Below, piece after piece: positions 1 to 4,459 of a DNA stretch of 5,462 nt. The position numbers and the translations under genes are program-made. The DNA comes from Gammaproteobacteria bacterium (GTDB lineage: Bacteria; Pseudomonadota; Gammaproteobacteria; Competibacterales; Competibacteraceae), in assembly GCA_020047885.1 (NCBI GenBank), contig JAIFNF010000213.1:1-5462 (forward strand), in the 5' to 3' direction. How positions within the stretch are numbered: position 1 is the first letter of the stretch; every line of letters begins with the position of its first letter. The notes beneath the pieces are model-generated. The model had not been told where the DNA came from, ran no database searches, and was given only the letters and a program-made list of their open reading frames with translations.

Positions 1-190
1 TGACTACCTTGCCCATGTCCTGCGCGGGGAAATGGAAAAACTGCATGAAGATTGATTCTATTGTATCAAATTTAAATGCGATTGCCCTGAGGCGGTCGGC
101 GGGGTGAATGCGTAACTTGCCGTGGTGCGCTTCAATCTCAAATCCATGAGCAACCAGGCGACGCAGGGCTTCGGCGGGCGTGGCGGTCAT
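1..190 (-). CDS. Small TubC-docking-like protein, partial (runs off left edge)
   Basis: The ATG at 190-188 overlaps the TGA of the upstream primase gene by one base (TGATG) and has a strong GGGAGG ribosome site six bases ahead, so this start looks real and translationally coupled. 63 codons are open to the window edge without a stop. The N-terminal half (PAEALRRLVAHGFEIEAHHG then KLRIHPADRL) has the alternating pattern of TubC_N-type small docking domains, in which a short helix, a hairpin around 'GKLRI' and a terminal helix follow one another. Such mini-ORFs are often found beside replication genes of mobile elements, but their role there is unknown to me. After residue 34 the sequence becomes AT-rich and less typical (FKFDTIESIF), and a competing + strand reading exists at 2-55, so the ORF may be truncated near an element boundary. 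Start confident; family tentative; 3' half doubtful. Confidence 0.55.
   Translation of the reverse strand, partial: MTATPAEALRRLVAHGFEIEAHHGKLRIHPADRLRAIAFKFDTIESIFMQFFHFPAQDMGKVV
2..55 (+). other. Possible 3' end of a + strand gene (17 codons then TGA)
   Basis: Reading from base 2 gives DYLAHVLRGEMEKLHED followed by TGA at 53-55. It is amphipathic and ends just before an AT-rich stretch (56-80), as a real gene end would. It could be the tail of a host gene at an element boundary. If the window came from a circular molecule, it would instead continue the integrase: the last two window bases (CG) plus base 1 (T) form an Arg codon in exactly this frame. It is short and conflicts with the opposite-strand ORF, so this is only a candidate. 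Confidence 0.25.
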
Positions 191-2787
191 CAGAATTCCT
201 CCCAATTTTTAGCTGCGAAATTTTCTGACTGGGGGGTATCAGACTCACACGACTCACCAGACTCACCGGCGGGGGTTGATGGCGATTGATGAGTCGTGTG
301 AGTCGTGTGAGTCGATTCACCTTCACTGTAATTTTTTCGCCAGCGGTCTTGATCGGTGATGACCACGCGCCAGATTTGGCGATTTTGAGAACTTCCCCAT
401 TCTTCAAACCGTGCGCCGATTTCAACGCGACGGGCATAGTGCTTGAGAAATTCGCCAATGGTGCGGGAACTGATCTCGCCGCGCCGGTCGGTAAAGTGTT
501 CTTCCAGGACGTTAAACAGGGTCTGTGCCGGGCGGGTTTCATCGCCTTCATTGTTGAGTGCGGTTTCATTGGCGCGGGTAATGGCTTCTTTTGAGGTTGC
601 GCCAGCCGTGCGAAACGTCGCATACCACGCCTGCAACAGGGCGCGTAATTTGGTTTTTGTCGGGTCGCTTTCCTCGAGTTCCTCGGTGCCTGCCAGTGGG
701 TCAGCTTCGCCTAACCAGGTCAACGCGCAACGAACGGTAGCGTCCCAGTCCTCGAAACTGCCCATTGGCGGATGCGCTTGGCGGGGGCGTCCGGCGACGT
801 GATACGCCTTCAGCACGGTCAATGCGGCTTGAACCAGGCGCGGGCGGTTGGCGGGAATCCAGTCGGCCAGGTTGCGGTCGTATTGGCGGTTCTGCGGAAA
901 TTCGGAGACGGGATCGAGGTTGCAGACAACGACGCGGCGGGTCATGTCGCCAATAACGGGGACGTTGTTCCCTGTCGCCATCCAGGTGGTAATTGTCGGG
1001 ACGGTGGCGGTTTTGCTCAGCCCCAGAATCCGTCCGGTAATCGTTTCGCCGGTCAATACTTTGCACAGGGTCGCGCCGGACAGTGGCGTTTCGAGGTTGT
1101 CGAGGTTGATGACAGAATCGCCGGCCAGCAGGACTGAAAGCATCCGTTTTTCGACTTCATCAACATCCTTGCCCAGTTCAAAAATCGTGGCGGTGTGACC
1201 TGTCGCCAACAGGCTCACGGCATTGGCCAGCAGGCTCTTGGCGCTGCCTTGGCGTGTGGCTTTGAACAGGAACAGCGGCGCGGTGGGTAGGGAATGCCGA
1301 ACCAGTGCGGTCAGGATCGCCGCGAGTGCTGCGCTTCGATCACTGGGCGCGGTAAAGCTGAATCCTCGGTCTTCCGGGCGGTCGCTGTTGACGCAGGGGC
1401 GATTGAGGATTTCATCTGTCAATAACGTCAAGGCGGCGCGGGCTTCTTCCCGCGTGGGGCGATCAGGAACAGGTAAAAACGTCGTGTCCTGGTTATCGAA
1501 AAACAATCCCGTGGCTTCGTCATAGCCGGGTCGGTCAAGGATGCTGCCGTTGGGGCGCAAGGTGGGAGCGCTAATCACGCCGATTAAATGCGGGAATTTC
1601 CATAAACCTGATCTCGCCAACAGGGTCAAGGCGACGGCGGGCGGCGCATGACAGCGCTTGTAGGCTTCCTTCTTTTCGTTCCAGCGTTCCCAGTGAATGA
1701 GTCGATTCATGCGATCCAGCAAACAATCCTTGTCCAGCGTGATAATCGTGACTGCGCCAGTCGGGCGGGTGATTTTGTTGCGGACTGTGACGGGGTGCAG
1801 GCGGCTAATCCGACACAGATAACCGCTTCGCTGATAAATTTCGGCGCTGTGCTGAATCAAGGCGGCTTCGGCTTGGTCAGCGGCTTCGGGCAATTCGCCC
1901 ACAATGACCTGAATCATCGCCGGTCGGTTGCTCTGCGGCGGTAGGTCGTCATCTTCCGGGGTGTTGCCGGTCATCTCAACAGCATCGGGCGCGGCATCGA
2001 TCAGGGCTTGAAGCTCCTCAATGGTGTGGCCTTGGTTTAGCCAATCGGAAACGTCGCCTTTCTCAGGAACGCCGGGCAGTTCTACCCAACGCAGATCAGC
2101 GACTTTGCCTTTGAGTTGCCGCGCAATGTTGACCATGTGCGCACGGCCAGCGGCGTCGTTATCAGGAATGAGGGCAACGCGGGCCGCGCCGGAAAGTTGC
2201 TCGGTATAGTCCTTCTGCCACTTCTGCTTATGAATGTCCTTCGATGCGCCTTCAATCGTGGTGGTGGCTGGTTGGAAATTTTGGCTTAGGCGGTCGGCGT
2301 CCTTTTCGCCTTCCACTAAACAGATCAGGCGTCCGGCTTCTTTGGCGGCCAGCAGATCCGGCAAGTGATACAGCACGTTTGGCGGCGGGGTCGGGCATTG
2401 GGCGCGTTTCCAGATCCAGCCGCCTTTCCCGTCTGGCCAGCGTTGATTGAAGTCTTTGGGTTCGTAGCGGACTTTCTGGCTGACCAGTTGGCCTGCTGCG
2501 TCGTGGTAGTCGTAAGTGGCGACGATCTTTCTTTTGACTTTGGGCGCGGCCTGCTGCGTCAAACCCAGGGCGTCCATGATGCTCTTGTGGTCACAACCGG
2601 CGTGGCAGTGAACGACGAACGGATATTTTTCGCCTGCCTTGATGCTCAGGCTCGGGGTGTGGCTTTTCCCGTCAGCTTCATGCACGGGGCAACAGGCGGT
2701 ATAGCCGTTGCCGAACTTCGTGGGGTTACAGCCTTGGCGGCTTAAGGCGTCTAAGGCGTTTTGCAGGGTGTAGGTATAGGTGTTCAC
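190..2787 (-). CDS. Phage/plasmid-type TOPRIM primase-helicase replication protein
   Basis: An 865-residue protein starting at GTG (2787-2785) with GGAG seven bases ahead. A CHC2-like zinc-binding module lies at residues 20-75 (C33-P-V-H36, then C61-x3-C65). A TOPRIM domain spans about 150-250, with VEGE around E159 and the metal-binding pair D209-N-D211. A P-loop ATPase/helicase domain lies at about 500-670: G514-S-A-K517-S518 as Walker A, a Walker B-like VINLDN (559-564), a sensor-like ATGNN (604-608) and an arginine pair at 617-618. This is followed by the conserved GSFEDWD block (676-682) and a probable winged-helix region (about 770-810). The family primes and unwinds DNA for replication of phages, satellites and integrative elements in the cytoplasm. 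The Walker A is degenerate, with Ala where Gly normally precedes the Lys. The tail (825-850, THTTHTTH then GESGESCESD) is low-complexity and encoded by 9-bp repeats. The ribosome site lies inside a hairpin, implying controlled expression. Fold class confident; exact biochemical activity inferred. Confidence 0.9.
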   Translation of the reverse strand: MNTYTYTLQNALDALSRQGCNPTKFGNGYTACCPVHEADGKSHTPSLSIKAGEKYPFVVHCHAGCDHKSIMDALGLTQQAAPKVKRKIVATYDYHDAAGQLVSQKVRYEPKDFNQRWPDGKGGWIWKRAQCPTPPPNVLYHLPDLLAAKEAGRLICLVEGEKDADRLSQNFQPATTTIEGASKDIHKQKWQKDYTEQLSGAARVALIPDNDAAGRAHMVNIARQLKGKVADLRWVELPGVPEKGDVSDWLNQGHTIEELQALIDAAPDAVEMTGNTPEDDDLPPQSNRPAMIQVIVGELPEAADQAEAALIQHSAEIYQRSGYLCRISRLHPVTVRNKITRPTGAVTIITLDKDCLLDRMNRLIHWERWNEKKEAYKRCHAPPAVALTLLARSGLWKFPHLIGVISAPTLRPNGSILDRPGYDEATGLFFDNQDTTFLPVPDRPTREEARAALTLLTDEILNRPCVNSDRPEDRGFSFTAPSDRSAALAAILTALVRHSLPTAPLFLFKATRQGSAKSLLANAVSLLATGHTATIFELGKDVDEVEKRMLSVLLAGDSVINLDNLETPLSGATLCKVLTGETITGRILGLSKTATVPTITTWMATGNNVPVIGDMTRRVVVCNLDPVSEFPQNRQYDRNLADWIPANRPRLVQAALTVLKAYHVAGRPRQAHPPMGSFEDWDATVRCALTWLGEADPLAGTEELEESDPTKTKLRALLQAWYATFRTAGATSKEAITRANETALNNEGDETRPAQTLFNVLEEHFTDRRGEISSRTIGEFLKHYARRVEIGARFEEWGSSQNRQIWRVVITDQDRWRKNYSEGESTHTTHTTHQSPSTPAGESGESCESDTPQSENFAAKNWEEF
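242..313. repeat. Two inverted clusters of 9-bp tandem repeats
   Basis: The left cluster has three units starting at 242, 251 and 260 (GACTCACAC, GACTCACCA, GACTCACCG). The right cluster has the same unit in reverse orientation at 287-295, 296-304 and 305-313 (TGATGAGTC, then GTGTGAGTC twice). The 15-mer GACTCACACGACTCA (242-256) has its exact reverse complement at 290-304 and again at 299-313, so the region can fold into a long hairpin. It lies inside the 3' end of the primase gene and encodes its low-complexity tail. It could be an iteron-type origin, a structured mRNA segment or a slippage-prone coding repeat; the sequence alone does not decide. Confidence 0.85.
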
Positions 2788-2788
2788 G

Positions 2789-2818
2789 AAAAATCTCCGA
2801 TTTGTTGTTAATCGGAGA
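2789..2818 (-). terminator. Hairpin plus T-tract overlapping the primase ribosome site
   Basis: TCTCCGATT (2794-2802) and AATCGGAGA (2810-2818) form a perfect 9-bp stem with a 7-base loop. On the - strand the stem is followed directly by TTTTT, then C and the GTG start. It therefore fits an intrinsic terminator. It also hides the GGAGA Shine-Dalgarno sequence in its 3' arm, so it could block translation even without terminating. With only five Ts the terminator strength is probably moderate. Confidence 0.6.
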
Positions 2819-2899
2819 CTGACTACCGCGCCTGCATGGGATAGAATTCTACTGCGCGGTAGAATTCTTGAATGCAGGTGCGGGCCAGTCTCCGGTTAA
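2808..2899. repeat. 92-bp imperfect palindrome
   Basis: The outer arms 2808-2821 and 2886-2899 pair over 14 positions with one T/G mismatch. The middle arms 2826-2837 and 2872-2883 pair over 12 positions with one G/T mismatch. The inner arms 2843-2852 and 2859-2868 (AGAATTCTAC / GTAGAATTCT) pair perfectly around a 6-base loop. Both mismatches become G-U wobbles if the + strand is the RNA and A-C mismatches if the - strand is, so the single long hairpin fits the + strand better. Its outer arms are shared with the two shorter hairpins on either side. Confidence 0.85.
2819..2847 (+). promoter_or_regulatory. Candidate antisense promoter inside the primase leader
   Basis: CTGACT (2819-2824, four of six matches to TTGACA), a 17-bp spacer and TAGAAT (2842-2847, five of six matches to TATAAT). 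A start near 2854 would yield a short RNA ending at the terminator at 2884-2914. The match is moderate, and TAGAAT is also part of a palindrome, so it might be incidental. Confidence 0.4.
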
Positions 2900-2919
2900 A
2901 CGGGACTGGCTTTTGCTTT
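2854..2919 (+). ncRNA. Predicted antisense RNA (about 60-65 nt) against the primase leader
   Basis: The RNA is bounded by the candidate promoter above and a strong + strand terminator hairpin with TTTTGCTTT. No + strand protein gene lies upstream that would need this terminator, which argues for a dedicated short transcript. The RNA would be complementary to leader segments 1 and 2 of the primase mRNA and could keep segment 2 from acting as anti-terminator. Plasmid pT181/pIP501 rep genes and P4 CI RNA use comparable designs. Ends are estimates and existence is inferred. Confidence 0.35.
2884..2914 (+). terminator. Intrinsic terminator, + strand
   Basis: GCCAGTC (2884-2890), a bulged T, CCG, a GTTAAA loop, CGG and GACTGGC (2904-2910) make a 10-bp GC-rich stem followed by TTTT, GC and TTT. 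On the - strand the T-tract is absent, so termination is oriented rightward. Its tail overlaps the stop codon of the opposite-strand gene at 2918-3175. Confidence 0.7.
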
Positions 2920-3175
2920 AATGGGGTTTGGGTTTCGAGTGACTACCCTGACGCTCTGCCAGTGCAGCGTCGCGGGCGGTATCCAGTAGGTGCAGGTAGC
3001 CGGTCAGCGCTTCGTCGGCGACGGTGTTCCTGATGACGTGATAGATCATGTCGATGGTGACGTGACCGGACAGGCAACCAGTGCAGACGTGGTGCTGATG
3101 ACCGTAATCCTCAATCGCTTTCCAGGCGGCTTCGGCGGCGGTGTTGATGTCTTGACGGGTGAAGTCGATGCTCAT
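2918..3175 (-). CDS. Hypothetical 85-residue protein
   Basis: I do not recognise this protein. The ATG (3175-3173) overlaps the TGA of the preceding gene as ATGA, and GGAGG lies six bases ahead, so it is almost certainly translated by coupling. The protein is mostly helical in appearance, with no signal peptide or membrane segment. A central HQHHVCTGC stretch (residues 26-34) holds several His and a CxxC pair, possibly a metal site but not a known zinc-finger pattern. The C-terminus is basic (HSKPKPH). The position between an AlpA-like regulator and a replicative primase suggests a role in replication or its control, as for other small genes of satellite replication modules. That is inference from context only. 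Confidence 0.7.
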   Translation of the reverse strand: MSIDFTRQDINTAAEAAWKAIEDYGHQHHVCTGCLSGHVTIDMIYHVIRNTVADEALTGYLHLLDTARDAALAERQGSHSKPKPH

Positions 3176-3456
3176 TTCACGCCTCCGGTTTGGGCAAGGA
3201 TGTCCTGAAGGATTTTGGTGCAGCGGGCTTCGGCGATGGCGCGGTCAACGTGTTCGCAGATTGCAGTGGCATCAGCGTCGGGGTCTGCTTCCGGCGTTTC
3301 CAGCAGTTTCATGGCCTCGGTAATCCCATCCTCGACAACGCCAAGAATCCAACCCTCGCCGGGGTCGTCCTCGCGGGTTTTTTTGTCGATCAGATAGCGG
3401 GTGATGTCGCGGGCGCGGTTTAGCGCATCTTGTGCGTCCAGAATGTTGTTGCTCAT
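3172..3456 (-). CDS. Hypothetical 94-residue acidic protein
   Basis: I do not recognise a family. The ATG at 3456-3454 has AGAGGA seven bases ahead, and the stop overlaps the next start (ATGA), so the two small genes form a coupled pair. The product is acidic and helical, with a DPGEGWILGVVEDGITEAM segment (residues 31-49) and an Asp/Glu-rich stretch (about 54-63). There are no cysteine motifs, membrane segments or signal peptide. It lies 84 bases downstream of the alpA-like gene on the same strand, with a hairpin in the gap, and is probably co-transcribed with it. An acidic small protein in this place could be a DNA mimic, a replication accessory or an anti-repressor; nothing in the sequence selects among these. 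Confidence 0.7.
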   Translation of the reverse strand: MSNNILDAQDALNRARDITRYLIDKKTREDDPGEGWILGVVEDGITEAMKLLETPEADPDADATAICEHVDRAIAEARCTKILQDILAQTGGVK

Positions 3457-3494
3457 GCTAAAATCCTCTTGAAGATTTGAAGGTTGAAAGCAAT

Positions 3495-3528
3495 GCCCCT
3501 GTCGGGTTGTGACCGGCAGGGGCTTTTT
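3495..3528 (+). terminator. Strong hairpin with T-tract between alpA-like gene and small operon genes
   Basis: GCCCCTGTCGG (3495-3505) pairs with CCGGCAGGGGC (3513-3523) over 11 bp around a 7-base loop, followed by TTTTT (3524-3528). The single imperfect pair is T-G on the + strand. As an intrinsic terminator it faces right, although the genes on both sides run left. In the leftward transcript it lies 17 bases past the alpA stop and may act as a partial terminator or an mRNA-stabilising hairpin. Confidence 0.6.
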
Positions 3529-3540
3529 GTTGCCTGTCCA

Positions 3541-3795
3541 TCAGGCCGCCAGCCGCTGGGCGCGGTAGTCACTGGTTGACGTGGTGCGGCGGCTTTGAAT
3601 CCAGGCGTCCAGATCATCCTTGCGATAAAACACGGCTTTCCCGATTTTGTGGTACGGGCAACCGGTGCCCGTGCTGCGCATGATCGCCATGCTCTTGGGG
3701 GAAACGCCAACGTAGGCGGCGGCGTTCGTGGTGTCCATCCGTCCATCAGGAAACACCTTGACGGTCGGGGACGCGGGTTGCAGGGGTTGGGTCAT
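3541..3795 (-). CDS. AlpA/excisionase-family small DNA-binding regulator
   Basis: An 84-residue protein with the MerR-like winged-helix pattern of AlpA and HTH_17 regulators: MDTTNAAAYVGVSPKSM (residues 20-36) is the helix-turn-helix, followed by KIGKAVFYRKDDLDAWI (50-66), whose 'Y.k.DLdaWi' ending is the family signature. The frame stays open upstream to about 4029, but that part lies opposite the RHH gene. I chose the ATG at 3795-3793 because GGAG lies ten bases ahead and a good promoter sits just upstream. In P4, PICIs and related elements AlpA-type proteins activate integrase or replication genes, or act as excisionase. It heads the leftward operon here. Specific role inferred; family assignment solid. 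Confidence 0.88.
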   Translation of the reverse strand: MTQPLQPASPTVKVFPDGRMDTTNAAAYVGVSPKSMAIMRSTGTGCPYHKIGKAVFYRKDDLDAWIQSRRTTSTSDYRAQRLAA

Positions 3796-3816
3796 GAGTT
3801 GTCTACTCCTTTTTTG

Positions 3817-3833
3817 GTATCCATAATAGATAC
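3817..3833. promoter_or_regulatory. Candidate operator: GTATC-N7-GATAC palindrome
   Basis: GTATC (3817-3821) and GATAC (3829-3833) form an inverted repeat immediately downstream of the leftward -10 box, covering the expected transcription start. AATAGATAC (3825-3833) recurs at 3875-3883, 50 bp away, between the leftward -35 box and the rightward gene. A protein bound to both sites could control both operons; the RHH-like or AlpA-like product is the natural candidate. Confidence 0.45.
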
Positions 3834-3840
3834 GAAAAGA

Positions 3841-3869
3841 ATTAAAAGACACTTTCCAACAAAAGTCAA
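3841..3869 (-). promoter_or_regulatory. Sigma70-type promoter of the alpA operon
   Basis: On the - strand: TTGACT (3869-3864, five of six to consensus), a 17-bp spacer, and TTTAAT (3846-3841, five of six to TATAAT). The predicted start near 3834 leaves a short leader of about 40 bases before the ATG at 3795. Confidence 0.65.
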
Positions 3870-3916
3870 ATAAAAATAGATACAATAAAAAATCATTAAG
3901 GTTAAGGAGGTGTGAT

Positions 3917-4459
3917 ATGGCAAGCAAAAAAGGGCGGGTCGCAAAGACTTTGGTTGTACCCGTCCGGCTCGATCCGGTTTTGAAGTGGGCGGCGGAACTG
4001 GCTGCGGGTAAGGAGCGGCGGTCAGTCAATAGCTTTGTGGAATGGGCAATCGAGCGAGCCGTGAAAGATGTGACAGAGGGTAGGGATTATCAGGGGCATG
4101 ATGTCAGCGCTTGGGATATTGCTCATAGATGCTGGCATATCATTCCGGGATTCCGGATCAAGCAGTTGGCCGTACAGTGCCCAGATGCCTTGACCGTCAA
4201 GGAACGTGAAATTGTACAGGCAGTGGCATTGTTATCCCCCCAGTATGATGACAATGATGAATGGCTTTACCGCAACCCAAAAGCTTGGGAGCAGTTAAGT
4301 AGATTTGGTGAGGGTGAAATCAGTTTTGATGCATTACAAAGAAATATCTACATGATGTTTTCGCACGTTGGAAGTAATGAGCGACGGCATATCTTCTCGG
4401 ACTTCGATGACTTCGAAAATCTAGCAAGAGATATGAACGCACCGGAGGAATCCCCATGA
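3917..4459 (+). CDS. Ribbon-helix-helix-like protein of unknown function
   Basis: A 180-residue protein with an excellent ribosome site (AAGGAGGT, 3904-3911) five bases before the ATG. The N-terminus fits a ribbon-helix-helix DNA-binding fold: strand TLVVPVR (11-17), helix at 20-31, turn, and helix SVNSFVEWAIERAVKDV (36-52), closely resembling Arc/CopG-type proteins. Residues 60-180 match nothing I recognise; they are rich in Trp and aromatic residues (SAWDIAHRCWHIIPGF, 64-79), helical, and end acidic. The coding sequence is visibly more AT-rich than the integrase and primase genes, suggesting a different origin. Its stop overlaps the integrase start as ATGA, so the two are translated together. 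It probably binds the divergent control region as the element's repressor or regulator. RHH call moderate, role inferred. Confidence 0.75.
   Translation: MASKKGRVAKTLVVPVRLDPVLKWAAELAAGKERRSVNSFVEWAIERAVKDVTEGRDYQGHDVSAWDIAHRCWHIIPGFRIKQLAVQCPDALTVKEREIVQAVALLSPQYDDNDEWLYRNPKAWEQLSRFGEGEISFDALQRNIYMMFSHVGSNERRHIFSDFDDFENLARDMNAPEESP

Larger units (their letters stand above)
2788..2917 (-). promoter_or_regulatory. Structured leader of the primase gene with two alternative folds
   Basis: In the leftward transcript four segments occur in order. Segment 1 (2910-2901) pairs with segment 2 (2894-2884) as a 10-bp stem with one bulge. Segment 3 (2802-2794 plus flank) is complementary both to segment 2 and to segment 4. 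The 3:4 pairing is a perfect 9-bp stem just before the GTG start. The competing 2:3 pairing joins CGGAGACTG and CAGTCTCCG (9 bp) and encloses an inner hairpin. The two folds cannot coexist. This 1:2/3:4 versus 2:3 arrangement is the layout of transcription attenuators and translation switches. The pairing is seen directly; the regulatory role is inferred. Confidence 0.6.
3796..3916. promoter_or_regulatory. AT-rich divergent control region
   Basis: These 121 bases separate the alpA-like operon from the RHH/integrase operon and are far more AT-rich than the genes around them. They hold a clear leftward promoter, a palindromic operator candidate and a repeated AATAGATAC. For the rightward operon only a -10-like TACAAT (3881-3886) is visible, without a convincing -35 box, which suggests that promoter is weak or needs an activator. 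Confidence 0.6.

Noticed and set aside
242..313. CRISPR array
   Set aside because: The repeat units are only 9 bp, directly tandem without unique spacers, and inside a coding region.
138..623. - strand ORF with TRLTRLTRL and VSLVSRVSL repeats
   Set aside because: It is a shadow of the 9-bp repeats and of the primase 3' end in another frame, without a ribosome site.
2365..2745. + strand 126-codon ORF opposite the primase N-terminus
   Set aside because: The primase zinc-finger and TOPRIM motifs are clearly encoded on the other strand here; this ORF has no recognisable domain or start signal.
2808..2901. Integron attC-like site
   Set aside because: A GTTRRRY box (GTTAAAC, 2895-2901) ends a long palindrome, but the opposite end (TGTTAAT) does not fit RYYYAAC, and no gene cassette or integron integrase is present.
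3541..4029. Longer 162-residue version of the alpA-like protein
   Set aside because: The extra N-terminus lies opposite the RHH gene and across the control region. The ATG at 3795 has its own ribosome site and promoter.
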